Assembly (NCBI GenBank): GCA_963779685.1
Contig: CAVZZG010000001.1
Span: 806,001-870,000, forward strand
DNA: 64,000 bases
Source of the DNA: CAVZZG01 sp963779685
GTDB taxonomy: Bacteria; Actinomycetota; Thermoleophilia; Gaiellales; F1-60-MAGs149
Direction: 5' to 3'
The notes beneath the pieces are model-generated. The model worked only from the letters and a program-made list of their open reading frames with translations, was not told where the DNA came from and made no database searches. Shown here piece after piece: positions 16,290-26,290 of this stretch (the first letter of the stretch is position 1; each line of letters begins with the position of its first letter). The position numbers were made by a program, and so were the translations under genes.

Positions 16290-17370
16290 AGCGCCTCCGG
16301 CGAGCTCGATCGGCGGCCTCTTCGTCGATCACCTGTCGTGGCGCTGGATCTTCTACATCAACCTGCCGATCGGGATCGCCGCGTTCGTCGTGCTGCAGCT
16401 CGTGCTGCACGGCGCCGCTGACCCGGGCCCGGCACGTCGCTCGACTACCTCGGGATGGCGCTGCTCGCCGGCGGGCTGTCGTCGCATCGTCCTGTACACG
16501 AGCCTCGGCGGCACGACGTACGGCTGGTGGTCGGCGCCGATGCTGCTGCTGCTCGGGCTGAGCGTCGTGCTGCCGATCGGGTTCGTCGTCGCCGAGCGGT
16601 ACGCCGCCGGAGCCGCTGGTACCGCCTTCGGCTCTTCAAGACCAGGGTCTTCACCGTCGCGAGCATCGTCGGGTTCATCGTCGGGATGGCGCTGTTCGGC
16701 TCGGTCACCTACCTCCCGCTGTACCTCCAGGTCGTGACGCGGCGCGAGCCCGACCGAGTCCGGGTCTGCAGATGCTGCCGCTGATGGCCGGCGTGCTGAT
16801 CGCGTCGATCGGGAGCGGCCAGCTGATCACGCGCTACGGCCGCTACAAGCTGTTCCCGATCCTCGGCACGGCGCTCATGGTGGTCGGCCTTCTGCTGCTC
16901 TCGCGGCTCGGGTCGGGACGAGCCTGCTGCTCGCCGATCTGTACATGCTCGTGGTCGGATTCGGCCTGGGGTTCGTGATGCAGGTGCTCGTCCTGGCCGT
17001 CCAGAACGCGGCCGAGTACGAGAACCTCGGGGTTGCGACGTCGACCGCGACCCTGTTCCGCTCGATGGGCGGCACGATCGGCGTGCCGCTCTTCGGCGCG
17101 ATCTTCTCGAACAAGCTGGCCTCGGAGCTGGCGAGGCGGCTGCCGCCCGCGGTGGCCGGCGCACTGCCGGCGAAGCTCGGGCCGAGCCAGATCGACGCAG
17201 CTGCCGGCGGCGATCCGCGATCCGTACATCGCGGCGTATGCCGCCGCGCTGCGACCGGTGTTCCTGATCGCGGCGGCGGTCGCCGCCGTCGGGCTTCCTG
17301 GTCACGTGGTTGCTGCGAGGAGCGGCCGCTGCGCCAGACGGTCTCCGACCAGGGGATCGGCGATCGCAGA
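16290..17370 (+). pseudogene. 5'-truncated, multiply frameshifted DHA2 (EmrB/QacA) drug efflux pump remnant
   Basis: Protein similarity to DHA2 major facilitator pumps is obvious but scattered over three frames. Pieces are GGLFVDHLSWRWIFYINLPIG, then GGTTYGWWSAPMLLLL, RVFTVASIVGFIVGMALFG, LPLMAGVLIASIGSGQ and LGVATSTATLFRSMGGTIGV. At least six single-base shifts are needed to join them. The first recognisable piece is the loop after helix 5 of the family, so roughly the first 150 residues and any start codon are missing. The match begins directly after the upstream terminator hairpin. The 5' loss cannot be a simple sequencing error, so this is called a pseudogene. Confidence 0.8.
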
Positions 17371-17373
17371 GAG

Positions 17374-18703
17374 TCAGGATCCCTTGGTCGAGCAGCCCTC
17401 GCCGGGCCCGGGTCCCGATCCGTCCAGGACCTCGCACAGCTTCGTGCTCTCCTTGTAGGCGCCTGTCGCGTCGTCCCAGCGGCCCTCGGTATAGATGGAG
17501 ATGAGCTCGCTCCATGCCTTCGTGCCCGTCGGCAGGAAGGCCAGGAACGGGACCGAGAACGGCGTAATTGCCGTTGCCCGCGAAGTTGAGGTAGACGTCG
17601 TAGAGCGACCCGCCGATCTGGCTCTGCCAGTTGCTCGAGAATGCAGCCAGGTAGTGCCCGTTCGCGGCATAGGCGTAGAGCCCGAGAACGTTGCCGCCCC
17701 CGGCTGACCACGATCCCAGGATCGCCTTCTGGTAGGCGCGCGGGTTCGGTGAGCTGCCGTCGGCGGTCATCAGCATCTCGATGGCAGCGGCCTGGCCGGC
17801 GCGGGTGAACCCGGCCGTGCACCCGAGCCCGATCTTGACGACGGGCACCGCCAGCGACGCGGTGTAGACCGTGATGCTGGCCTCGATCGGCGACAACCCG
17901 CCGGTGCCTCCGCTGCCGGCGGGCACGGCCAGGACGAGCGCGGCGTAGGGGAAGCCGTACGCCGTGGCACCGCCTCGCACCGTGCGGTACGCGTTCGCGT
18001 TGCCATCCTCGCCCGGCACGGTCTGCCCCGGGTACAGGCTCGAAACGACGCCGTACAGCTGCGGGAACAGGTTCTGTCCGGCGTTGCCGAGATCCGGCAC
18101 CACCGGGTCGAACACGAACACGTCACAACCACCCGGCGGGGGCGCGGAGAGCTGGACGGCGTTGGCGAAGTCCGTCTCCACCCAGCCGTCGGGAACGAGG
18201 AACGACACCTGGTTGCGCTTCGTCATGGTTCCCGGCAGCGAGGGCCCCGGTGCGCTCGCGGTGAGAGCGGCGACGCTGGCGAAGCTTGCGATCGGAAAGC
18301 GGATCTTGACGGTCCTGGCGGCGCCGCGGACGCCCCGGACGACGAGCTTGAGCCGGTAGGTCAGGCCGGGCGATCCACCAGGGCCGACGCAGGAGACGCG
18401 CGCTCCCGTCGCGGCCCGTCCGGGTCGCTGCACCAGACTCGCGACGCGGCACGTCATGGCACCGTCGGTGAGGATCAGCTGGGTTCGCTTCCGGACCTTC
18501 CATGCGCTCTTCAGCGCAACGGTCTGAAGCACTCGCCCGTGGAGCCCGCCCGCGGCCAGGAGGCGTCCGACCACGGGCGCGCCCGGCGCCAGAGCCGCCG
18601 GCGGCGTGGAGGACCTGGTTGCGTTCGCGTCGGCGACCGCGACCGCGATCAGGCCGAGCGCGGCGACGCAGACGCGAGCGATTCGATGCTGACGCTTGGA
18701 CAT
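17374..18703 (-). CDS. Secreted hypothetical protein, interrupted by one frameshift
   Basis: Not a family I recognise. The first ~380 residues read in one frame from MSKRQHRIARV, with a signal peptide (about 8-30, VCVAALGLIAVAVADANA) and a beta-rich region (LTYRLKLVVRGVRG, MTKRNQVSFLVPDGWVETDF). A domain with GNVLGLYAYAANGHYLAAF follows. The frame changes at about 17555-17575 and the true C-terminus continues as SVPFLAFLPTGTKAWSELISIYTEG and ends in GEGCSTKGS. The span is 3 x 443 + 1 bases, fitting one inserted base. It is probably exported or surface attached. It is divergent from the aldolase gene. Confidence 0.6.
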
Positions 18704-18834
18704 ACTCTCCGCCGTTGCCCGGAGGTACTTCGACCACGCGACTATACCGCCGGCTTCGATGCCGTGCTTGCGGAGAAGCCGCACGTCTTCGGCCCTGGCG
18801 GGTCTTGGCCGCGACCTGGTGATACCGTTGCCAC

Positions 18835-19926
18835 ATGGCCACAGCAGTGAAAGAAACCGCGTCGCTCGCGCGGATCGAGTCGATCCTGGCCGACCATGCC
18901 GAGCCGATGCTCACGCATACCTGCACGACCGTGCCGAAGGAGCGGCTGCACCTGCCCGGGCCGGATTACGTCGACCGGGTCGTCCGCGACTCCGACCGCC
19001 CGACGCCGGTGCTGCGCAGCCTGCAGACACTGTTCGACCACGGACGCCTGGCCGGCACCGGCTACCTGTCGATCCTTCCCGTCGACCAGGGCATCGAGCA
19101 CTCGGCGGGTGCGTCGTTCGCGAAGAACCCCGACTACTTCGACCCGGCCAACATCGTCGAACTCGCCATCGAGGGCGGCTGCAACGCCGTCGCCACGACG
19201 CTCGGCGTGCTCGGCGCGGTCTCGCGCCGGTACGCGCACCGGATCCCGTTCATCCTGAAGCTCAACCACAACGAGTTCCTCAGCTATCCGAACGCCTACG
19301 ACCAGATCATGTTCGCCTCGGTCGAGCAGGCCCGCGAGCAGGGCTGCGTCGCCGTCGGCGCGACCATCTACTTCGGGTCGGAGGAGTCGCGCCGCCAGAT
19401 CCAGGAGGTCACCGAGGCCTTCGCGATCGCCCACGACTTCGGCATGGCGACGGTGCTGTGGTGCTACCTGCGCAACGCCGCCTTCAACAAGACCAAGGAC
19501 GGCGGCCCCGACTACCACGCCGCCGCCGACCTGACCGGTCAGGCCAACCACCTCGGTGTGACCGTCGAGGCCGACATCATCAAGCAGAAGGCGCCGGAGA
19601 CGCCGGCTCCCGGGTACCTCGACCTCGCCTTCGGCAAGACCGACAAGCGCGTCTACAGCGAGCTCATGAGCCCGCATCCGATCGACATGACCCGCTACCA
19701 GGTCGCCAATTGCTACATGGGCCGGGCGGGCCTGATCAACTCGGGCGGGGCATCCGGCGACAACGACCTGCAGGATGCCGTGATGACGGCGGTCGTCAAC
19801 AAGCGGGCCGGCGGCATGGGCATGATCTCCGGCCGCAAGGCGTTCCAGCGGCCGCGCCAGGAGGGTATCGAGCTCCTGAACGCGATCCAGGACGTCTACC
19901 TCTGCGAGCCCATCACGGTCGCCTGA
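18835..19926 (+). CDS. fbaB: Class I fructose-bisphosphate aldolase
   Basis: A 363-residue aldolase of the archaeal/DhnA (FbaB) type. It catalyses reversible cleavage of fructose 1,6-bisphosphate through a Schiff-base lysine. The substrate-phosphate regions SILPVDQGIEHSAGASF and VTVEADIIKQKAP and the central FILKLNHNEFL and GATIYFGSEESRRQI segments are all recognisable. The last part, NKRAGGMGMISGRKAFQRP, holds the phosphate-binding glycine loop. The length fits the family. It heads the carbohydrate region, 128 bases before the sugar transporter, and may serve glycolysis or gluconeogenesis. Confidence 0.93.
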   Translation: MATAVKETASLARIESILADHAEPMLTHTCTTVPKERLHLPGPDYVDRVVRDSDRPTPVLRSLQTLFDHGRLAGTGYLSILPVDQGIEHSAGASFAKNPDYFDPANIVELAIEGGCNAVATTLGVLGAVSRRYAHRIPFILKLNHNEFLSYPNAYDQIMFASVEQAREQGCVAVGATIYFGSEESRRQIQEVTEAFAIAHDFGMATVLWCYLRNAAFNKTKDGGPDYHAAADLTGQANHLGVTVEADIIKQKAPETPAPGYLDLAFGKTDKRVYSELMSPHPIDMTRYQVANCYMGRAGLINSGGASGDNDLQDAVMTAVVNKRAGGMGMISGRKAFQRPRQEGIELLNAIQDVYLCEPITVA

Positions 19927-20053
19927 CGCTCCGGCCGCCCACCGTGTCTGCGGATTTCCCGCACGAAAGCGGCGGGGCATTCCGCTTTCCGCCTCCCGCC
20001 GCGCGGTACCTTCGGTTGCACCACAACCTGACCGCGACGGAGGAGGAACCGAA

Positions 20054-21358
20054 GTGTCTGTGTTGTCGAAAACGCCGGCCGTGCTTGCATTGACGGCCCT
20101 GATCGCCGCGACGGCCGCTGCCTGTGGCTCGTCGAGTTCGTCCAGTTCTTCCAGTTCCAGCTCCAGTGCGGCGGCGCCGTCGAGTTCCGCCGCGGCCGTG
20201 CCGGCGGTCGACGCCACGGCGTTCACCGCGGACTTCTCGCTCATGAAGCAGCTCACCGGGCTCGCCGCCCAGGGCAAGGGCATGATCGGGGTGCTGCTGC
20301 CGGACACGACGACGTCCGCGCGGTACGTGACGTATGACGCCCCGTACCTGACGCAGGCCTTCCAGGCCGCCGGGCTGACGTCGTCGCAGTTCAAGATCGA
20401 CAACGCCCACGGCAGCGCGAGCACGATGCAGCAGCAGGCCGAGGCCGACATCACCGCCGGCGCGACCGTGCTGCTGGTCGATCCGCTCGATCCCGGCTCG
20501 GGCGCCGCGATCGAGTCCAACGCGGTCGCCAAGGGCGTCAAGGTCATCGACTACGACCGCCTGGTCAACGGGCGGTCCAGGCTGACCGCTACTACGTCAG
20601 CTTCGACAACGTCAAGGTCGGCCAGCTGATCGGCCAGGGCGAGGTCGACTGCATCACCGCCTGGAACGTCGCCAAGCCGAACATCCTGATCATGGACGGC
20701 GCGCCGACCGACAACAACGCAAAGCTGTTCGCCCAGGGCTACAACGGCGTCCTGCAGCCGAAGTTCGACGATGGCTCGTACACCAAGGTGGGCGAGCCGG
20801 CCGGTACGTGGGATCCGCCGACGGCGGCGACGACCTTCGAGCAGCAGTTCACCGCCCATCCGGAGATCAACGCGGTCGTGACCCCGAACGACGACAACGC
20901 CAACGCCGTCATCTCGGTGCTCCTGAAGAACAAGGTGCCGGCCAAGACCTTCCCGACCACCGGGCAGGACGCGTCGCCGTCGGGCCTGCAGAACATCCTC
21001 AAGGGCTACCAGTGCGGCACGGTCTACAAGCCGATCTACCGTCGAGGCCCAGGCTGCAGCGGCGCTCGCGCTGTACCTGCGCGCGGGCGTGACGCCCCCG
21101 GCAGTGCTCGTCAACGCGACCACCACGGACTCGACCCTGAAGGCCGAGATCAAGTCGGTCTACACGACGCCGATCTGGGTGACCACGGACAACATGGCCG
21201 CGACGGTCGTCAAGGACGGCGCGGTCAAGACCGCCGACCTCTGCGCGGGCGCCCTGGCCAGCGCCTGCACGGCGGCAGGTATCAGCCCCATAGCCGAATC
21301 GGCCACCGCCGGGCGCATGCAGCGCCCGGCGGCGAGCCGGTATGGTTGTCCGCGATGA
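20054..21358 (+). CDS. Sugar ABC transporter substrate-binding lipoprotein (XylF-like), frameshifted
   Basis: Periplasmic-binding-protein type 1 for a monosaccharide. A GTG start follows an AGGAGG site. The lipobox ATAAACGSS is followed by a serine-rich linker (about 25-48), then LIAxQ-type ligand-domain segments (GMIGVLLPDTTTSARY, INAVVTPNDDNANAVISVL). YYVSFDNVKVGQLIG and PTTGQDASPSGLQNI resemble D-xylose binding protein XylF. Two indels break it, near 20570 (-1) and 21041 (+1), and cancel out in total length. The apparent C-terminal extension after ACTAAGISP may be another frame slip. It lies first in an XylFGH-like operon; xylose is a guess from similarity. Confidence 0.78.
21307..21331 (+). 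terminator. GC-rich hairpin between binding protein and ABC ATPase
   Basis: CGCCGGGCGC (21307-21316), loop ATGCA, GCGCCCGGCG (21322-21331): a perfect 10-base stem. If the binding protein really stops near 21290, this hairpin lies just after it. It could then lower transcription or protect the mRNA 3' end, as is common between binding-protein genes and the rest of ABC operons. Confidence 0.5.
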
Positions 21359-21377
21359 GACTGGCGGCGCGCCGACC

Positions 21378-22170
21378 ATGAGCCCCGACCCGAACACCGA
21401 ACCCCTCATCAGCCTGCGCGGCGTCTCCAAGCACTTCGGGCCCGTGCAGGCGCTGACCGGCGTCGACCTCGACCTTCACCCCGGTGAGGTGACGGCCCTG
21501 GTGGGCGACAACGGCGCCGGCAAGTCGGTGCTGATCAAGTGCATCTCGGGCATCTACACGCCCGACGCCGGCCAGGTCTACTGGGAGGGCAAGCCGGTCA
21601 CGATCCACACGCCGCGCGATGCCGCGGCGCTCGGCATCGAGACGGTGTACCAGGACCTCGCGCTCTGCAACAACCTCGACATCGTGCAGAACCTGTTCCT
21701 GGGACGCGAGATCGTGAACGGGATCGTGCTGGACGAGGAGCAGATGGAGACCTCGGCGCAGGAGACGCTCAGCAGCCTCGCCGTGACCACGGTGCGCTCG
21801 ATCCGGCAGCCGGTGGGATCGCTCTCGGGCGGCCAGCGGCAGTCGGTCGCGATCGCCCGGGCCGTGCTCTGGAACACCAAGCTCGTCATCATGGACGAGC
21901 CGACCGCGGCCCTCGGCGTGGCCCAGACGGCGATGGTGCTCGCCCTCGTCCGGCGGCTGGCCGACCGTGGCCACGCGGTGCTGTTCGTCTCGCACAACAT
22001 GATCGACGTCTTCGAGGTCGCCGCACCGGATCGCGGTGCTGCAGCTCGGCCGCGTCGTGGCCGTTCGCCCCGTCGCGGAGCTCGACCGTCAGATCGTCGT
22101 CGACCTGATGACGACCGGCGCCTCGACGCGGATCGCGCCGTCGGCGGCGCCTGCGAGCGGGGAGGGCTGA
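21378..22170 (+). CDS. Sugar ABC transporter ATP-binding protein (XylG/RbsA-like, single domain), frameshifted
   Basis: ATPase subunit with Walker A GDNGAGKSVLIK, Q-loop in ETVYQDLAL, signature LSGGQRQSVAIARA, Walker B LVIMDEPTAAL and switch His in LLFVSHNM-like FVSHNMID. The protein is about 264 residues, a single nucleotide-binding domain, half the size of classical RbsA/XylG. A +1 shift at about 22030 separates the main part from the end (DRIAVLQLGRVVAV). The ATG at 21378 is chosen; 21342 in the same frame is an alternative. It presumably forms a homodimer with the downstream permease. Confidence 0.82.
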
Positions 22171-22173
22171 GGC

Positions 22174-23485
22174 GTGTCGCCGACCGACGAGCCCGATCCG
22201 CCGCCGCCCGCGAGCTGCCGCCCGAGGACCTCTCGGAGGCCGCGGCCCGCAAGGCCGACCTGGCGGTGCCGGCCGAGATCGTCGCCAACTCGGCGGGCGA
22301 GTACCTGCGTCAGTCCGTCAGCCGGGTCAAGTCCGGCCAGAGCGGCGTGCTGCCGGTGCTGGGCGGGATGATCCTGATCTCGATCCTGTTCCAGTCGCTG
22401 GACGACAAGTTCCTGACGGCGGGCAACCTCGTCAACCTGCTCGTGCAGGCAGCGGTGTTCAGCCTGCTGGCGATGGGCGAGGTGTTCGTCCTGGTCCTCG
22501 GCGAGATCGACCTGTCGGTCGGCTTCGTGGGCGCGCTGGGCGGCGTCATCATGGCCGACCTGCTCGGCCCCGACTACGGCTGGCCGTGGTGGGCCGGCGG
22601 TCGCCGCCGCGCTGCTGGCCTGCGCGGCGATCGGCACGCTGCACGGACTGATCATCACGCGCATCGGCCTGCCGTCGTTCGTGGTGACCCTCGCCGGCCT
22701 GCTGTTCTGGCAGGGCGTCATGCTGCGGATCCTCGGCGTCGGGCGGCACGATCCCGATCAACGACTCCGACCATCAACAACATCGCCAGCGCGAACCTCA
22801 GCAACGCTGGCCGGGTGGATCGTGATGCTCGTCATCGTCGGCCTGTTCGCTGGCGTCGACGTGGCGTCGCGACGCGCGCCGCCGTCGCGCCGGCCTGGTC
22901 GCGCCGCCGACGAGCGTGACCATGATCAAGCTCTCGGGCGTGCTGGTCGGCGGGATCGCACTGGTGCTGCTGTGCAACCAGGACCGCGGCGTGATCGTGC
23001 CGATCTCGGGCGTGCCGTGGGTGGTGCTGCTGGTGCTCGCCGTGCTGGCGGTCTGGACGTTCCTGCTGGGCCGCACGAAGCTCGGGCGCTACCTGTACGC
23101 GGTCGGCGGCAACGCCGAGGCCGCCCGCCGCGCAGGCGTGGATCTCGCCCGGCTGCGAACGACGGCATTCATGCTCACGTCACTTACCGCGTGCATCGCG
23201 GGCATCGTCTACGCGTCGCGCCTGCGGTCGATCTCGACCGCGGTCGACGGCGGCACCCTCGTGCTGTACGCGGTGGCGGCCGCGGTGATCGGCGGCACGA
23301 GCCTGTTCGGCGGTCGCGGCAAGGCCATCCACGGCGTGCTCGGAGGCCTCGTCATCGCCGGGATCGACAACGGCATGGGGTTGCTCGGCTTCACGGCCGC
23401 CTCGAAGTACATGGTGACGGCGGTCGTCCTGCTCGCCGCGGTGACGATCGACGCTCTCGCGCGCCGCGGGCAGGTCGCGAACTGA
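22174..23485 (+). CDS. Sugar ABC transporter permease (XylH/RbsC-like), several frameshifts
   Basis: Inner-membrane permease of the branched-chain amino acid/monosaccharide type. Recognisable parts in order are SRVKSGQSGVLPVLGGMILIS, FVLVLGEIDLSVGFVGALGG (the conserved EIDLS loop), GLIITRIGLPSFVVTLAGLL, LGRYLYAVGGNAEAARRAGV and AAVIGGTSLFGGRGK. Around ten membrane segments are expected. At least five indels (about 22205, 22600, 22743, 22771 and 22880) break the frame, nearly all single inserted bases. It starts with GTG 3 bases after the ATPase stop. Either the region is badly assembled or the transporter is decaying. Confidence 0.75.
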
Positions 23486-23588
23486 TGCAACGGCGTGCCC
23501 GCATCTTCACCAGATCTCGCCGCGTTGGTCATTGACACGACGACCAGGGCGAACGACATTCCATGGACACTCGGTCTGGAGGCGCGAG

Positions 23589-25128
23589 ATGGCGGTGACG
23601 CAGCATCGTTCCGGTGACCCGGCCCTGTCGCCGGCGGACACGCCGCTGGTGGCGAACCCGTCCATCTACGAGGTCAACAGCTGGGTGTGGCTCGACGACC
23701 TGAGCCGCCGCCACGGGCGCCCCGTCGACCTCGCGAGCGTCCCGGCGGCCGAGTGGGACGCGATCCGCGAGCTCGGGTTCGATGCCGTCTGGTTGATGGG
23801 CGTCTGGGAACGCAGCCCGGCGGGCATCGCGATCGCGCTCGCAAGCGACGACCTGATGGCGTCGTTCCGGCGCGCGCTGCCCGACCTGAGCGCGGACGAT
23901 GTGGTCGGATCGCCGTACTGCATCCGCGACTACGTCGTCGACCAGCACCTCGGCGGGCCCGCCGGGCTGGCGGCCGCCCGCCAGGCGCTGGCCGAGCGCG
24001 GCCTGTCGCTGATCCTCGACTTCGTCCCCAACCACGTCGCGCCCGACCATCCGTGGACGCAGGCGCACCCCGAGTACTTCGTGCCGGCCACGCCCGACGA
24101 CCTCGAGCGCGACCCGCTCTCGTTCGTGGACGTCGGCGGCCAGGTCTTCGCCAACGGCCGCGACCCCTACTTCCCGGCCTGGCCCGACGTCGTGCAGCTG
24201 AACGCCTTCTCGCCCGCCCTGCGTGCGGCCGTCGTCGATACCCTGGCGGCGATCGCCGACCAGTGCGACGGCGTCCGCTGCGACATGGCGATGCTGCTGA
24301 CGAACGTCATCTTCGAGCGCACCTGGGGCGAGCGCGCGGGCGTGCGGCCGGAGACCGACTACTGGCCGACGGTGATCGCATCGGTGAAGCTCGCGCGAGC
24401 CGGACTTCGTGTTCATCGCCGAGGCCTACTGGGACCTCGAGTGGGCGCTCCAGCAGCAGGGCTTCGACTACTGCTACGACAAGCGCCTCTACGACCGCCT
24501 CGTCCACGAGGACGCCGAGCAGGTGCGGGGCCACCTGAAGGCCGACCTCGCCTACCAGCAGCGGCTCGTGCGGTTCATCGAGAACCACGACGAACCGCGG
24601 GCGGCGGCGACCTTCCCCGCCGGCAAGGCCCGGGCGGTTGCCGTCGCCGCGCTGACGCAGACCGGCGCCCGGCTCGTGCACGAGGGGCAACTCGACGGCC
24701 GCACGGTGCAGCTGCCGGTGTTCCTCGGACGCCGGCCGCAGGAGCCCGTCGACCTCGAGTTGCGGGCCTTCTACGAGCGGCTCCTCGCCGCCACCAGCGG
24801 TGGCCTGTTCCGCGACCAGGACTGGCAGCTCGCCGACCGCAGCGGCTGGGACGGCGACGATTCATGGCGCAACCTCGTCGCCTGGGGATGGCGCGGCGAG
24901 CACTCGCGGCTGGTGATCGTCAACCTCGGTGACGTGCCGGCCCGTGGGAGTGTCTCGTTGTCCTGGGGCGAGCTGCGGGGCCAGTCCTGGGAGCTCCACG
25001 ACGCCGCCACCGGCGCGAGCTTCGAGCGCAACGGCGACGACCTCTGCGACGGGCTCTACATCGCCCTCGACTCGTGGTGCTGGCACCTCTTCACGCTCGT
25101 GCCGCTCATGCCATCGGAGGCGGGTTGA
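23589..25128 (+). CDS. GH13 alpha-amylase-family glycoside hydrolase, one frameshift
   Basis: Alpha-glucan-active enzyme of the GH13 clan, about 512 residues when the frame is joined. The (beta/alpha)8 regions are visible: LGFDAVWLMGVW; FVPNHVAPDHPW (region I); GVRCDMAML with the nucleophile Asp; VFIAEAYWD with the acid Glu; and FIENHDEPR with the third catalytic Asp. A C-terminal beta domain follows (LVIVNLGDVPARGSVSL). The frame changes at about 24392-24398, in a GCGCGAG tract; total length is 3 x 513 + 1. A GGAGG site precedes the ATG. It is transcribed after the sugar transporter and overlaps the convergent Fic gene. Confidence 0.82.
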
Positions 25129-26185
25129 ACCGCCGCTCCCAGCGTGCGCCCCGGCCGCGTCCCGTGGACACGATGTGACCGGCGTCCCTGAGCTCGCCGA
25201 GGACCAGGCGGATGGTCTCGTCGCTGATCCCGGGAAGCGCGCGCCGGACCTCGGCTATGGCGAAGGTGCCGCGCGGCTGGGCGAGCACGTAGCGACGCAC
25301 CCGCTCCTGCTTGGAGACGCCCGTTCCGCCGCGCTCGGCGACGAGACGCTCGAAGCGGTCATAGGAGTCGGCCAGCACCCCGGCGAGGTAGGCGACCCAG
25401 GGCCAGATTTCGTGGACACCATCATGCCAACCGCGCTGCGATACCTCGAGGACGTCGTAGTACGTGCTCTTGGTCTCCAGCATCCGTTGTTCGATGCTCA
25501 CGTACCGGGGCACGCCATAGCTGGCCTGCAGCAGGAGATACGCGGTGACGAGTCGCGCCACCCGGCCGTTACCGTCCGCGAACGGATGGATGGCGAGCAG
25601 GTCGAGCACGAAGGCGGCGATCAGAACCACGGGGTGAGCGGACCGTGCGGCCCGCGCGTCCTCGTAGCGAGTGCACAGCTCGGCGAGCAGGAATGGCGTC
25701 TCTGCGGGTGGCGGCGGCTCGAACACGACCTCGCGATGACCGTGCTCGAAACTGACGATGAGATTCGGATCGGTCTTCAGTCGCCCGCCGCCGCCGTCCA
25801 CGTGGCCGAACAGGTGACGGTGGACGTGAGTGAGCCAAGGGACCGACACTGGTTCGTCGAGTCGTTCGAGGCGCATCAACTCGTCGAAGGCATCTCGGTA
25901 GCCGGCCAGCTCCCGTTCGCTGCGGTTGCGGAGGCGCCGGGCAGTCCCGTCCCGCGCCGACATGATTCGTTCGGCGCGGGCGGCATCCACCACAACGCCC
26001 TCGATGGCGCTGGATGCGGTGATCGACGCGATGCGCGTCTCCTCCCCCAATCCCGCCAGGAGCTCCGGAAGCGGTGCGACCCAGAGCTGCTCGCGCCCGC
26101 GCGCGGTGTCGACCCAGGCGAGCACTGCGCCGAGCGAAGCTGGCTGACCGGAGAGGGTTCGGTCGAGATCGACGAAGCTCCGCAT
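25106..26185 (-). CDS. Fic-family adenylyltransferase with C-terminal winged helix
   Basis: A 359-residue Fic protein. The active motif is HPFADGNGR (200-208), which transfers AMP from ATP to target hydroxyls. An inhibitory helix of class II type, S58-x3-E62-G63 (SSAIEG), lies at the N-terminus, so activity should be self-restrained. Residues about 285-350 (SKQERVRRYVLAQPRGTF, IRLVLGELRDAG) form a winged helix, fitting a DNA-binding role. The ATG at 26185 is used; 26197 is possible. A 13-base inverted repeat lies 17 bases upstream, suggesting autoregulation. It overlaps the GH13 gene by 23 bases at the 3' end. Confidence 0.9.
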   Translation of the reverse strand: MRSFVDLDRTLSGQPASLGAVLAWVDTARGREQLWVAPLPELLAGLGEETRIASITASSAIEGVVVDAARAERIMSARDGTARRLRNRSERELAGYRDAFDELMRLERLDEPVSVPWLTHVHRHLFGHVDGGGGRLKTDPNLIVSFEHGHREVVFEPPPPAETPFLLAELCTRYEDARAARSAHPVVLIAAFVLDLLAIHPFADGNGRVARLVTAYLLLQASYGVPRYVSIEQRMLETKSTYYDVLEVSQRGWHDGVHEIWPWVAYLAGVLADSYDRFERLVAERGGTGVSKQERVRRYVLAQPRGTFAIAEVRRALPGISDETIRLVLGELRDAGHIVSTGRGRGARWERRFNPPPMA

Positions 26186-26201
26186 TGTGGGAAGCATACC
26201 G

Positions 26202-26238
26202 TAATCATGGTAATGGAGCATCTCAATTACCATGATTA
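26202..26238. promoter_or_regulatory. Inverted-repeat operator upstream of the Fic gene
   Basis: TAATCATGGTAAT (26202-26214) and ATTACCATGATTA (26226-26238) form a perfect 13-base inverted repeat with an 11-base spacer. It is AT-rich in a high-GC context, and each arm is itself nearly palindromic. It sits just before the Fic start and about 50 bases before the divergent glycosidase gene, so a bound regulator could control both. The winged helix in the Fic protein makes it the first candidate binder. Confidence 0.75.
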
Positions 26239-26290
26239 ACGCATACCAAGATGTCGCGCTTCGCAGATGCGCCCGACTCGGCATCGCCCG

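Noticed and set aside
25106..26185. Fic gene as half of a toxin-antitoxin pair
   Set aside because: The inhibitory motif lies inside the same protein, and no small antitoxin ORF precedes or follows it.
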